From Coleophoma eucalyptorum (taxonomy: Eukaryota > Ascomycota > Leotiomycetes > Helotiales > Dermateaceae): a stretch of 64,000 bases of DNA. Both the position numbers and the translations under genes were made by a program. Location: NCBI GenBank assembly GCA_026120035.1, contig JALRME010000017.1, positions 496,001 through 560,000 on the forward strand. The letters are read 5' to 3'. Positions within the stretch are counted from its first letter, which is position 1, and each line of letters opens with the position of its first letter. The notes under the pieces are model-generated. The model was not told where the DNA came from. It searched no databases and saw only the letters and a program-made list of their open reading frames with translations. Positions 33,901 through 46,192 of this stretch are shown here, piece after piece.

Positions 33901-35001
33901 CGTGCTGTCTATTCTTGATGTTGAGGATTTACTCATACATCCTGTCTTCTAGCATGTACTAAATGCCGTTGTCGTACGTCCAAGTAACTGTGTCTCACAA
34001 TTATCGCAACATGTAGCATTAAAGCTCCGTCATCCTTCTCTGGAAATGGTAGACAGCTGCTTGCAAGGCTGGTGTTATCCTTCCAATCCAACGCGTTGCG
34101 ATACCTACCTCTTCATCGATCGATGCGAAAAAATAGTCCAGACTGGGGCCTTGATATGGACATAATGACATTAAGTATCTAAACAAGCATGCATACCGTA
34201 CCTTTTGTTACAATTTAGCATGAAATGCATGCACTATTACAGACAGAAGGGTAAGAGAAGAAGTAAACAATACCGCGAAGAAACACGACTCTCAAGCAAT
34301 CCATCTTTCTCCTCTGGCATCCAGACCCAGCTCCCATTTCAAATCTTCTCAGTCCATGTTTTCGTTGGCTTGATCCACCGGCTCTCTTGCCTCACAACCC
34401 AATTCTACGCCCCTTCAAAACCGTGATGATACTCCTCCCTGCTTACTAGACACTGCTCACCATCCAACACCTAAACCTCATCCACATTACCACCCATGCT
34501 CATGCAACCGCCAACGACAAAAGAAGAATGCTTTGGCAAAAAAAATAGGCAAAGTAGAACAAGACAGAAGGAAGTAAAAGCTCAGAAGTAAGTTGAATAT
34601 CAGACACTCTTATAAATATAAAAGCAAATGCCCACGCATCCGAGAAAGCATAGATATCCGTTACAAACATAAGACTACACCCATGTCCCGAACTTCCATC
34701 CTTTTGCCCTTTCATGAACGATGCAAACACATTAAACTTCTCCTTACCCTCATCAGCAATTGACACCTGCGCTGTGGAACGACTGGACGAAAACTTTTGG
34801 GGATCCACAAATGACATACGAAAAAGGCTGGTGAGAATAAGAGGGTCAGATAAAGTACAGGGGGTCTTGGGTCTCGTTATAACCGGAAAATAGTCCAAGA
34901 GTGACTAGGTATGATACACCGTCGAACGTTCGTTTGTCTGGTGAATGGTGGGGAATCGAGTCGACGTTTTGCGAGGAAAAACAGCGTATGCGTTCGCGAA
35001 A
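30977..35001. other. 4.0 kb intergenic region
   Basis: No gene could be supported. ORFs up to 172 codons overlap without domains, including low-complexity Arg/Ser/Leu sequences. CACGTG occurs at 31305-31310, upstream of the MFS gene. The part nearest 35001 is the 3' flank of the G3BP-like gene; an ORF at 34500-34898 there (hydrophobic, without motifs) is regarded as untranslated-region noise. Confidence 0.4.
31305..31310. promoter_or_regulatory. CACGTG element upstream of MFS gene
   Basis: A palindromic E-box about 330 bp before the MFS start. It could bind basic helix-loop-helix or bZIP factors; this is position and sequence only. Confidence 0.25.
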
Positions 35002-36709
35002 TCAAGCAGCAGCTTGGCTGGCACCTCGACCTCGTGGAGCTCCTCCTCGACCACGGTTCTGTCCAAAGTTGCCGCGTCCTTGACTTGGGGTACGACCCTG
35101 TTCGAATCCACCACGACCGCGTCCAGAAATTCCCCCACGACCACCAGAGTAGCTGTTACCACCGTAAGCACCAGCCTTTGGTCGGCGTGGCTCAACATAG
35201 ATGTCCTCGCCGGCAACCTTGTGAGGGTTGGCGTTGACGGCAGCTTGGTAACCAGCAGCATCCTTGTACTCAACGAAAGCGCAGTTCTATATATGTTAGG
35301 CATGGTCATAAGGGAGCGGGTGATAAAAAACATACCTTTGAGCGATTAATATCGAAGTAGATCAACTCGCCGAAAGAGCTCAAAGCAGATCGCAACTCAG
35401 CATCTCCAACCTTCTCAGTGACATACTTGACGTAACCCATAGTACCCTCCTTCTCAGGTGGGGCAGAGACGGATTGAGGTCTGTTCTGTCGCTTTGAGTG
35501 ATCACTTCCAACTGATTGCCATCCAGCATCAGGTGTCTTGTTTTCCTTCTCGTCCTTGACTGGGGCAGTCTCAGCTGGGGTTGATTGAGCTGGCTTAGCA
35601 GGTGCAGCAGCTTGAGGAGCAGCGCGAGGAACGGCAGGGGTTGCGGCTTTGGTTGCGGGAACAGCGGGCTTTGGTGTAGGGACAACAGCGGCGGCAGCAC
35701 GGCTAGCCCAGCTCATTGGCTTAGCTGGGGCAGCTGGCTTTTCTGGAGCAGCAGCGGGTTTAGTAGTGGTGGACGGAAGACGTGTGATAGCTGGGGTGGC
35801 AGCAGGTGCCTTTGGAACCTCAGGCTCCTTGATACTCTGCTCCTCAATCTCCTTCTCAACAGCTTCTGGGGCGATGGGTGCTTCTTCCTTGGCAGCCTCA
35901 ACCGGAGCCTCTTCAGCCTCCGCAGTCTCTGGGGCTGGCGTGCCGTTTGTTGCAGGAGCTGCCTCAGCCTCGACGGTCTCCTCAAGCTCCTTGTCAACAG
36001 CAGCAACATCCAATGTGGAAGCCTGCTCCTCAGTTGCGGCTTGAGCCTTTGGCATCTCAACATCCTCAACTAATGGTGCACTCTCCTCCTGGGTGGTCTC
36101 GACCTCCTCATCACCCTCCTCGTTGATGTATCGGAAAATGTCGTTGAGGACGAAGTAGCCGGTAGGTTGTTGAGCGAGGACGAAGGTTTGGACGAATTTC
36201 TTAAGCTCGGCAGATTTGTTTGATGTCTCACCGATGACTTGGATAACGATGTTGTCGAAAGAAGCTTGAGAGTCAACGTTTGAGACACGGACTTTGCAGT
36301 CTTGGAAGTCTAGTTCGCGGATACGTTCTTGAATAGCCTGTAAAGGTCAGATATAATCAAGTTAAGCGCAAAAGACCTGTAACATACACTTCGTCCGACA
36401 GATACTGGGGCAACCTCAGCCTCAAGACCTGAAACGAATTGAGAGCGCTTTCCATAGAAGAGCTAGATGGCAGTCAGTTATAGTTATAACCCATGTCAAT
36501 TCAAGCCTGGAACTTACGTGTAGCTTTTCTGGTGATTTGCTCAAGGTGGTGTAGTACTGCTCAACAAAGTACCATCCTACCTCATCCTTTGAGAGATCTC
36601 CATTGCCTGAAGCCCCAGTGCTTGAGTCTGCAGCTCCAGAAGTAGCTGTATATTGCTCGGGAGCGCCCTTGTACTGATCCTGCTGTGCGAAGCTACCGTT
36701 GGTTGCCAT
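35002..36709 (-). CDS. G3BP-like protein: NTF2-like domain plus RRM and RG-rich tail
   Basis: Four exons on the minus strand: 36518-36709, 36388-36462, 35336-36337 and 35002-35286 (1554 nt, 517 residues). The NTF2-like domain runs about 44-162 (GWYFVEQYYTTLSKSPEKLH, LFYGKRSQFVSG, and YFVLNDIFRYINE at its end). A long Ala/Pro/Glu-rich acidic linker with PKAPAATP and EKPAAPAKPM runs about 170-385. The RRM is at about 390-462 (GYVKYVTEKV; RNP1-like NCAFVEYKDA). The last 50 residues carry Arg-Gly/Gly-Arg repeats (GRGGFEQGRT; RGRGGAPRGRG). This order matches G3BP and its fungal relatives (S. pombe Nxt3, yeast Bre5), which are cytoplasmic RNA-binding proteins in ubiquitin-protease complexes and stress granules. 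The two domains are intact, so the assignment is firm even though the biochemical role is inferred from family knowledge. Confidence 0.92.
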
Positions 36710-37548
36710 CGTGTAGAGAGTGGGAGAGGTGAGGATGACTTTGACTGTCAACCTCACAGATTAGGAAGGAGAGGGGATTTGCGACGTCCACAAGGAAACG
36801 GTTATATCGAGGATATCACTGACGGATGGGGTTCCAAGAAATCGGTCTTGAAGATTGGTCGAGTCCTGTCACGGATGTCGACGCGAATTGAAGACGGAAG
36901 AATGGAATGTAATGTAGGAGACCGTAGGCGAAACCGTTCTAGTAGAAGTGTGGAAGAAGGGAATAGACGGAGCAAACGAATACGGGGAGGAACAACGGGG
37001 AGGATTATTGGAAGAATATCCAATTCGATGTGTAAGGTATGGAATTGTGAGTGAGGTGGTTGCGGCAGAAGTTTCTCGGTTTGGTCACTTTGAAAAATAG
37101 CTTCCCGTGCGCTAGAGTCCGGTTAACGCCGAAGATCTTGGGCCGATGTAGATCACGTGAACCGAGACTGGCAATACCTCACCTGCCCTTATTTATTTAT
37201 ATAAAGGTTTGCAGAGTCAATTGTCTTGTTAGCTTGTAATGCAGTACTGTTGTATGCCTAGTGTTTTGTTTCATGGATGAATTAAACTTAACATAAGCAT
37301 GTGTCAAAGCAAGCCAATAAGTGGACCAAGCTTGGTTGATCGCGGGTATTGCACATCTTGGTATCAGAATTGCCATGCTTATTTCATCTGCTTTATTACT
37401 AGGTCAGAATCTGGAGATGAGGCAGTGCATCTGACAATCTACATTTAGAGATGATTAGTAATCGCTGGATTGGTAAGGGCTTGTCTTTAGGAATCCAATT
37501 GATTAGAATACTTCCTTAAGATGTGCTTTGGCGTACGAGTAAGCTTGT
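36710..37548. other. Intergenic region with E-box and TATA-like site
   Basis: The 5' flank of the G3BP-like gene and 3' flank of the TPR-like gene (both minus). It contains the palindrome TCACGTGA at 37153-37160 and a TATTTATTTATATAAA stretch at about 37190-37205. No gene is seen. Confidence 0.4.
37153..37160. promoter_or_regulatory. TCACGTGA palindrome (CACGTG E-box)
   Basis: A perfect 8-bp palindrome about 440 bp upstream of the G3BP-like start. Such motifs are bound by Cbf1- and USF-like factors in fungi. Role inferred. Confidence 0.3.
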
Positions 37549-39224
37549 TCAGATAATACCCATAGCAGCCAATGCATCGATACTGACCAGTCCATCATCA
37601 ACCGCATCCTCTAGTATAGCTTGACTGGCATGTCTCTCTAGTTTAACTGCCTCTTGAATCTTGCTCATATCGCCTCCTAGTGCTGCAGCAAGAGCTTCCT
37701 TGATGACTGCCTCTTTAACTTCTCTCAACTCATTTGTCGCTCTTGCAATATTTGCGGCTCCACGGTAGAACTTTTCTGCATTCTTAACTAGAACTCCTCC
37801 GTTCTTTGCTGCAATGTCGTAATTACTCGGAGCTTGGCCAAGTTGATATCGAAGTAATTCACCATCGCCGCGAGCGAGATGAATTTTGGCAAGGTTCTCA
37901 GCGTCAGGAAGTTTTGATGCTTGAGTCAATGATTCGAGTGCCGCGGATAATGCCTTCCATCTTGACGCAGAGATATCCTTGGCCGAAGCAGCCTCATAAT
38001 TATTTCGTAGGGAAGTATTGTAAGCTACCAAAGCTTCCGCTTTGTCTGTTAAGCCTTTGGGATCATCTGACAGCTCCAAACCGCCATATGCTTCCTGCAA
38101 TGCTCGCTCATAAGTATTGACATCAATACGTTGTGTTCGGAAGTTTGCCTCCGCCAAGGCCGCAATGAAGTTGGCTCTCGTTAATGCTGCTTCTGCCCCC
38201 CGATCGGTTTCTTTCACATATTCTGGAAGTTTCTGGTTGATAAGTGATCCCGAATACTCTTCAATCCAGGATAGTCCACGCCCTGTATCAACATTGAGTA
38301 ACCCACAAAGCGTGGTAAGGGTTTCCAGTTGAGCTAGGAGTGTATCAAGAAGTGTTTCATTGGTGACAGGCTCAACAATCGTCGCCCAACGAGCATCTTG
38401 TGGTGGTTCCTCGAACTCTGCCAGTGATGCGCCGCCGTCTTCATTATCTGGCATTTCTGTTTCTTCAGCTTCCATACCCTCAGCCTGGGACATGGATTCG
38501 GTATGCTGATACTCTTGCAATGCCAGACAACGTTGAAAAAGCTCAATAGCCTCTTCAAGAAGAGGTAGGCCGTCTTCATTACTTGCCGTCCTACCATCTG
38601 TGATGGCTTCGGCAAGACTGGTTAAAACCTGGGCAGTATTGCTAGGTAAAGATTAGCACACGTAGTTGTTAGGCTCCAGGATAACAGAGAAGCCACTCAC
38701 AACAAAGCATCAGCATTGTCTTGTTTCACATTGAGGGCATATCGACTAGACTGTAGAGCCGTGTTCAGAAGATCTATCAATGGCCCAGGGAGTTGAGCTA
38801 GTAACTTGGGATGCTGTGTGAGTTCATACTGAACTCGGGCTCTATACGACGTCAGAGGCAAGTTTCATTTGAAGCGAGGGAAGGCTAACTTGTTGTAAGC
38901 AAGGTCAAAAGATGTTGGGAACTTCTTAAGAGCTTCATCATAAGTATCGATAGCTCTAACAAAGAATCGCAAAGACTTTGCCGCATCACCACCGCGCCAT
39001 TTCTCTCCAGCCTCTTCAAACTCAACACCCGCTGATAGCGTCAGCGCTGATCCTTATAATCAGATACCATGCTGCTTACCTTCTAAATATTCATCCGCGG
39101 TTGCGGGGGCCTAAAAGAATCAGTCACATTGACAAGAGCTGATCGCCAGTTCTAGAGGACCTACTTGCTTTTGCTTAGACTTTTTCTTGCTCTCCTTCTC
39201 CTTTAGGAACTGTTTCTTAACCAT
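37549..39224 (-). CDS. TPR-like repeat protein, possibly a ribosomal-protein assembly chaperone
   Basis: Five exons on the minus strand: 39165-39224, 39080-39110, 38890-39031, 38701-38841 and 37549-38641 (1467 nt, 488 residues). Introns are 54, 48, 48 and 59 nt. The N-terminus is Lys-rich (MVKKQFLKEKESKKKSKQKQ). It is followed by helical repeats with TPR-like spacing (AGVEFEEAGEKWRGGDAAKS; YDEALKKFPTSFDLAYNKAR; YALNVKQDNADALFNTAQV), then an acidic insert (EGMEAEETEMPDNEDGG), then further helical repeats to the end. From memory it resembles fungal TPR proteins such as the Rpl4 chaperone Acl4 and uncharacterised relatives; I hold this only weakly. The second exon is only 31 nt. A homology search would settle the family. 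Confidence 0.85.
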
Positions 39225-40663
39225 GTTGTCACGTCGGACGTATGAGGTCAACAAGGAGTACGCGGGTGAGATTTGTGTAAAGGCTATGGAGTAGGGTGGA
39301 TGTGGTAAAGCTGAAAACGGAAGTTGACCGTTTGCGAAATTTTACCTCTGGAGCGGCAAATGATAGACTCTTCTTACTATACCTTAATAATCAGCTGCAG
39401 GAAGACACTGAGATGTGCGCTGGCACATAAGACCATCATGATGGAATGATAGACAATGAAAAGACGAAAACACGATGACATAGGAAACGTAGATCCAGGT
39501 GCCATGTGCTATCTTCTGATCTACTGAATTGTACAGCAATGCAGTCTCTGGTGATCGTGATAGAAGGTTATCTCGATGCAGTGCGATCTTCGGTCTTGGG
39601 GGCCACTGGGGGCATGAATCCCAGGTCCTCAGGGATCAACTCACTGAGCCCACGTGCGGAACACGCTATAATGCTGGGAAGAGCAGCCTAGAGCCTTATG
39701 CATTGGCGTCGTAAACAGCCAAGGAGTCCTGTGAGGCCTGATTCTTTGCAGTGAGACCGTCGCGACCGTTACCGCCTTCTGCGCACAGAGGGACAAGAGA
39801 CCCAGACCGTCCGAGGGCTTGTCGGCCATCAATTCTTCCCCTTCGTCTTTTCCTTCTGTTCTGCACCTGTCATCTGTCAAACTCATCGCCCAACCTGCCC
39901 TTGTCCTTGCCCTTGTCTTCTTCCCCTTCCACTGCTGATCATCTTCTCAAAGTCCTTCTTCTGTATCTCCTCTTTCGCAATCCTCGACGTCTCCACCGGA
40001 CCAATATCACGGTAACTACTTTTCGACCAGATCGGCTTTTTCCCAAGCTCCTGGTCGTGCCTGTTAGGTCCATTTCTTGCCGGTGCTATCTGGTCATTTA
40101 ACGGCTTCCCTTGTACCTTCCCTTCCTTGCCTGAGCTCTCTACCCGATACAAGAGCTGAGAGACATCTTATGTTCCCATTCGCGCGTTCTCCTTCCTCGA
40201 CCGATACTTCAACGCCCTGGTTTCTCCTTCGTCTGGAGTCTTCCAAAGTCCTGTTCAGAAACCCAGAACCCAAATTCCATCTCATCGAGTCCACAATTCG
40301 CTGCTGACCGCTGATATTCCCGCCCTTGCGATATCTCGCGTTTCACAGCCTTCTCGACCCACTCCCAATTGGACCTCCTGTTACAGGTTGAGTGCTTCCT
40401 CGTGGCAACCCAGTCTGCAAAATCAGGGACAAACAGAACGGCTTCACCTGTCAAAACATCTCGTCATACTATTCGTAACTACAGTACACACAAGTCCCGC
40501 ATTCTATCCATCGACCATCTCCATCTGCCATCGGCCATCTCGACCTTAATTAAACAGAGTCTACCATTACAGGCTCAGCTATAGCGTAGCCCGACACAGA
40601 CCATCTTCAAGCATTCGTTTGAGCAAGTCTCTGCAAGAGCAGGCCCGCCTTGAAACACCTACA
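39225..40663. promoter_or_regulatory. Divergent promoter and leader region
   Basis: 1.4 kb between the divergent starts of the TPR-like gene (-) and the small protein gene (+). It contains CACGTG at 39651-39656 and strong pyrimidine tracts at 39890-39960, typical of a long fungal 5' leader with initiation on CT stretches. Confidence 0.4.
39651..39656. promoter_or_regulatory. CACGTG element
   Basis: An E-box within the divergent promoter described above. The spacing to either gene is long (over 400 bp), so the role is uncertain. Confidence 0.25.
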
Positions 40664-41239
40664 ATGCCTACTTCTTTGGAGTCTTCCAGGCCGATCATGG
40701 CTCCAAGTGTATGTTTTGACTCCCACCCCATTCTTCTTGTCTTCCTGCAACTCTATTGTATTCATTGCATTCCTGTTTGATACCGTCCTCTACACCAGCA
40801 CGCGACCATATCATCCACCATGTCTTCCAAGAGGGCATCTAGACTGTCGCTTTCCAAGGGATCTCCATCGCTGACATCGAACGAACAGCTCTCTTCTAAA
40901 CGCACGTCTACCCGATTTAGCACATACTCCAATGCCCCTACAGTAAACACTGTTAAGACATCATACACCTCCGATTCCGCGCACCAAGAAATTAGCGATA
41001 TCGAAGAGGGACTTGAGAAGTTGGACAACAAGAAGCTTTCCAGTCAACGTTTCATGATCTCGGAGGAGAAAACTGAGAACTTGAACAAGCTTGCTCTGGG
41101 TGCCAAGCTTGAACGGGCTTTGGGACGACGAATGGGTGGACAAGACGCCGTCATGAGAAAGAAGGTTCCTGCTGAGAAGGTGGACGAGAAGGCTGCTACC
41201 CCTACATCTATGGATCAAGAGAAGAGCGTTGCCGCTTGA
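40664..41239 (+). CDS. Small Ser/Lys-rich protein, function unknown
   Basis: The core ORF runs from ATG 40820 to 41239 (139 residues). An upstream short exon (40664-40708) can be joined through a 90-nt GTATGT...CAG intron (40709-40798) and is exactly in frame, adding MPTSLESSRPIMAPS and a few more residues (161 in total). I favour the spliced form moderately; its branch point is not textbook. The protein is Ser/Thr-rich at the N-terminus and forms a charged helix afterwards (EEGLEKLDNKKLSSQRFMIS; NLNKLALGAKLERALGRRMGG). No enzyme motif, cysteine pair or signal peptide is seen. The helical block GAKLERALGRRM looks conserved, perhaps a protein-binding element. Confidence 0.65.
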
Positions 41240-42001
41240 AAAAAACATAGGCAACTTTGCTACGACCGACCTTCACCACCTACCGGACAGGCGGATTGCC
41301 TTGCTTGAGCTCTACAGCACAAGAGAAGAATTGATGTAGGGATGTTGATGGTACGATTTGATTTGGGCATGATTTCGGCGTTTACTCTTGCTGCGAATAA
41401 TCATTTGTGGATTCTGCGATACCATTTCTTTAAACAACACGACTTAGGATAATTATGTCTTCCATGGTTTCCTTGACGTAGAAGCATTGTTGGGGATGGA
41501 CACAAAGCTGGGGAGCCATGGGACGTTCCGGGATTGCATTCACTATTTTTTTTCTCTGTCATGGACTGGTCAATGTACTTCATAATCACTACAACCGAAC
41601 TAGAACTTCAACAATACCCCCATTACTGCAACTTTATCTGTGCTCCTTGTACAGAGTAGAGTTCAGGTCCTATTTGATGCCAGTGTTGATGCAAACTTTA
41701 ACAATAACTCTACTGAGATATTGCACAACATAAAGGCGTGCGTTGACGACATTGGAAAGTCTCCAACTCATTGAAATGATAATCAGGGTCATAGCAATTC
41801 CAACGACTTGACCTTGGATTGAGTTTTCCCGCTTGTTGGTCTCTATGTAAAGAACCCTTCAAGTAATTTAGATATCCACGTGACCAACGCGGTTCTTCTC
41901 GACGACGCGACTTCTTCTTCTAGCGGGCATCTTCAACTGCAGCTTCCCATATCGCAGCCTGAATTTCAGCACATTCACTCGTACCACCGGCTATTAGAAA
42001 T
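41240..42001. other. Intergenic region upstream of pob3
   Basis: About 760 bp, AT-rich, holding the pob3 promoter. CACGTG lies at 41877-41882, 120 bp before the pob3 start. Confidence 0.4.
41877..41882. promoter_or_regulatory. CACGTG element upstream of pob3
   Basis: E-box 120 bp from the pob3 ATG, a favourable promoter distance. Inferred from sequence only. Confidence 0.3.
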
Positions 42002-43923
42002 ATGGCTCTGTAAGTTATATCCAGCTCTATCTGACCATACCCACCACATTAAATGCTGCGATATAAACCATCCGCTAACATGACTGAATCCACTAGGGAA
42101 AGTTTCGATAACATCTACCTCGATCTCTCCAAGGAGTCAGGCAAATGCAGATTCGCTGAGACTGGGTTGGGATGGAAACCTTCAGGAGGTGGCGATACAT
42201 TCACCCTCGACCACACCAACATTGGCGGCGCACAATGGAGTAGAGCGGCAAAAGGCTATGAAGTGAAGATCTTGTTGCGCACATCAGGTGTGCACCAGCT
42301 TGATGGCTTCACCCAAGAGGTGAAACTGGATCGCGCAACCCCATAGAATCCGCTAATCGGCATACAGGATCTGGAGCGTCTTACGAAGGTTTTCAAGAAC
42401 TGGTACAGCACGAATCTCGAACATAAGGAGCATGCTCTGCGCGGTTGGAATTGGGGCAAAAGCGAATTTGGAAAGGCAGAACTGGCTTTCAATGTTCAAA
42501 ACAGACCGGCTTTCGAAATTCCATATTCCGAAATCTCCAATACGAACTTGGCAGGAAAGAATGAGGTCGCTGTCGAGTTTTCACTTCCCCTGAATGGCGA
42601 TGACACTGGCACGAATGGTGCATTAGGTGGTGCGCGCGGACGAGGAAAGAAGGCTGGTGCAGGAAAAGACCAACTCGTCGAGATGAGATTCTACATCCCT
42701 GGTACCACCACTAGGAAGGAGGCCTTAGAGGGTGATGATGCGCCAAGTGATGCTGAGCAAGCTGAGGAAGAGCAAAATGCTGCAAACCTGTTTTATGATA
42801 CCCTAATGGAGAAGGCAGAGATTGGTGAAGTTGCTGGAGATACATTTGCTACCTTCTTGGATGTTCTGCATCTTACGCCAAGGTATGCCCGGTTTTTTGG
42901 AATTTCTTTTTGCATTTTCCATCTACTAATAGTTTTGTAGAGGACGCTTCGATATCGATATGTACGAAAACTCCTTCCGATTGCGTGGTAAGACGTACGA
43001 TTATAAGATCCAGTACGAAGCCATCAAGAAATTCATGGTCTTACCAAAGCCGGACGAAATGCACTATATGATTTGTATTGGCCTTGATCCTCCACTTCGT
43101 CAAGGTCAAACTCGATACCCATTCTTGGTCATGCAGTTCAAGAGAGATGAAGAAGTTACCATTGATCTCAACATGACGGATGATCTATTGAACGATAAGT
43201 ATAAGGGCAAGTTAGAAGCTCACTACGAGCAGCCTCTATATGCTGTTGTAACACAAGTTTTCCGTGGTCTTGCAGGAAAGAAAGTCAACAAGCCTGCAGA
43301 TGGCTTCGTTAGGTATGGTCCTTACATTATAGTATTATTCGCTTTACTGATTTTTCTTCAGTCACCACCGACAAAACGGAATCAAGTGTTCTATCAAGGC
43401 TAGCGAAGGTTTCCTGTATTGTCTTGAGAAAGCTTTCATGTTCGTACCAAAGCCCGCCACATACATCTCCTTTGAACAGACTGCAAGTATTACTTTCTCC
43501 CGTGTTGGAGGAGCTACATCTGCTAGTCGAACATTCGATATCACCGTCCATATGAAAGGTGGAGCTGGAGAATCACAATTCAGCAATATCAATCGAGAAG
43601 AGCAGAAGCCACTGGAGGACTTCTTTCGATTGAAGGGTCTGCGAGTCAAGAATGAGATGGATGAGGACAACTCGGCATTGCAGGCTGCATTATTGGATCC
43701 AGATATGGCCAGTTCCGACGAAGAGATTGTCACGGCCAAAGCAGACAGGGGTTCAGCAGATGAGGATAGTGAGAGTGCAGATGAGGACTTCCAGGCTGAT
43801 AGTGAGAGTGATGTAGCCGAAGAGTTCGACTCCGCCCATGAGAGTTCTGGGAGTGATGATGAGGAGGAAGGCGGTAGTGATAAAGAGGAAGAGAGACCGA
43901 AGAAGAAGAGCAAGACTAGTTAA
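42002..43923 (+). CDS. pob3: FACT complex subunit Pob3 (SSRP1 family)
   Basis: Five exons: 42002-42009, 42097-42319, 42368-42882, 42941-43312 and 43362-43923 (1680 nt, 559 residues). The first exon is just 8 nt (ATG GCT CT). Its 87-nt intron has a GTAAGT donor and a CTAAC branch point, and splicing gives MALESFDNIYLDLSKE, exactly the expected Pob3 N-terminus. An alternative start at 42080 would skip it. The protein shows the SSRP1/Pob3 order: N-terminal dimerisation/structure-recognition region (CRFAETGLGWKPSGGG), the middle PH-like domains (GRFDIDMYENSFRLRGKTYD; HHRQNGIKCSIKASEG) and a long acidic C-terminal tail (residues about 470-550) rich in Asp, Glu and Ser. It has no HMG box, as in fungi generally. 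It partners with Spt16 to move nucleosomes during transcription and replication in the nucleus. Confidence 0.96.
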
Positions 43924-46192
43924 TATGTCATTTCAGGAATGGACCTTGAACACAAAATGGGTGGGACATCTCTGGCGTTTTCACATTGGGGCTTTAGCAA
44001 ATCAGCATCGAGTTTATCCTGAATGGCTCCAGCTTGAAGTACCATGCGTGCACAAATCATGAATTCAGCTTTTTTTCGCGGCACTTTTGTTGATACAGAA
44101 CTCAGAATTGGCTGCTATGAGTTTTTTCTGCATGTATATAACGACTATATCTTGGTCCTTGCAATACCGAAGTATTACTGGTGCATGGACTAAAGCAATA
44201 GTAGCTGTTATCTCAAACGTACTTGCTGCCTACCTATATCTCATATTTACACTATTGCTTCTGCAAAATTTGCACTTAAAGTTATAGCAAAATACTAGCC
44301 TTATGGTCTCACACTCTTTTCTTCTGGCAAACTGGTTTGAGAGAAACGAATAATACCAAGTAAAGAAGAGGTTGTGTTTTATTACTATCGAATGATTCAA
44401 TCACAAGAGATCAAAGGGCATTGTTACAGTGCATGGCATTACTTTCCTCGATAAAATATAAGTGGCCTTGTATCCAACCAATATAAAGGCAATTTAAATT
44501 ACAACCCATTTAGCAACAATCTCACTCGTAATTTCATACCTGAAGTTGGCTATTCTTCTGCATCGGTAATTCTGCTGTCCACTCCCTTCTTCAATACTCA
44601 AAACAGCAATCGCATCACTTTACCCATGATACTCCCAAAATTTCCAGGCCTGTCATACTCTTTCCCAATGCAGAAGCTTCAGTCCCTTGCTCGAGCATTA
44701 AATTTCTGGTTGTAAGTGCCTCTGCCATAATAACCCGCCGTGCTGACCATGGGCGAATAAAGCAGTTCCCAACGCTTCGTCAAACACAGTGGTCTAAACA
44801 TTGCGGGCGAAGCTGAAATGATCCCCAGCCCTGGCTCGATGGTTAAACAGAATACGAGACTGACCAAGCCATGTGCGAAATTAATTATATCTTACAAACG
44901 CAGGATATAAAGAACATGGATGGTAGCTACTATATTGTATCTGTTTCTAACTATTAGCATGTTGGGTGTATAATTTAGTAAACATAAAGAAAGTAGACAG
45001 GCCCCAGAGCAATCCTAGTGTGCTAGATTCATCTTGTTATGAGGATATGGATAAAGAGTAGTGAAGATTATTCGACAACGATATATTTGAAGATGGTAAT
45101 ATAAATTCCTTGATGTTGTGCCTCAACTGGACTGGAATGGCCTGAGATGGAGGATGAACATCTGCTGCCTTCAAAGAGTTGGGGACATTGATAATATACA
45201 CTGGTTTTACAGCCGTGACTTAGTAGGTGCTTGACCAAACACAAAGGAAAGGTACTTTGCCCTCATTCTTCGCTCTCTTGGCCATTCAGACTTGGGATTC
45301 GTTTCATACGCTCAGGCGCTCGCTCATTAGTCCAATAGAAGAGAACTTCCCCAATAATTACCAGCAAGAACACCGAAGTCTCACCTTTTGAATACTCCTT
45401 GAATGATTTTCATTGAATTTCCTTGGTAATTTTTGCTTTTACCTGGTGGTGCACTGATACTCATTCGTCGCTTAATGTTGTCGATCCATGAGCATGCTTT
45501 AAGATAGTATTCTAAATCTTACTTCGTCATAAGTCGCGCAAGTCTTTGGTTATTAAGTAAGTATCTTTGATGGTCCTCTAATTTCGATTTGGCTTCACAG
45601 TGTTGCTTAGCATGTAGAAGCAGTGCGGTTACAAGCAGGAAACAGTTACACCACAGCGCCACTGCAGTGTCGGCAAGCGGAAGGCGATGAGGACTATACA
45701 CACGAAGTCAATCTACAAAAAGGTTTCCAGTGAAAATATCAATCATCAATCAAGCAATTGGTATCTCTCGAACAAAAGTCTTCCATGTAGGGGCTACTGG
45801 CCTGCTATGTTTCCGTTCCGTAGCGTTTGCCTGGAGGCAGTTGAACAACCAACTTAGGTCCTCCATTTTTCTTCATTGATGTAGATCAACTAATGATTCA
45901 TCAATTAAATTCCTCTAAGTGGGCAAGATTAGATACATATACATTAAAAGGCAAGGCAGCTTTTGGATTGTTAGAATTTACAATCATATTCATAACATAT
46001 TATTCGGGCCTTATAATAAAGGCACCAATAATATACGTCAGTCTGCCCTCAAGCTAGAAGTGTTTACATTCGCGACATTCCAAGCAACCACCACCGTCCA
46101 CCAGTCTTCCTGTGCGATTGAACATTTCTGATTCAAAACTTTTGACTATCCAACGGTCTTCCTTACAGCGTCAATTGACACCCTCGAGCACC
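43924..46192. other. 2.3 kb AT-rich intergenic region
   Basis: No gene, tRNA or mobile element could be supported. Composition is visibly more A/T-rich than neighbouring genes, and short ORFs are random. Such stretches can be old transposon relics altered by RIP, but I found no terminal repeats. Confidence 0.4.

Noticed and set aside
34500..34898. Minus-strand 132-codon ORF downstream of the G3BP-like gene
   Set aside because: It lies in the expected 3' flank and has no motif.
43924..46192. Transposon relic altered by RIP
   Set aside because: The region is AT-rich, but I found no terminal repeats, target-site duplication or transposase remnant, so the idea is unsupported.
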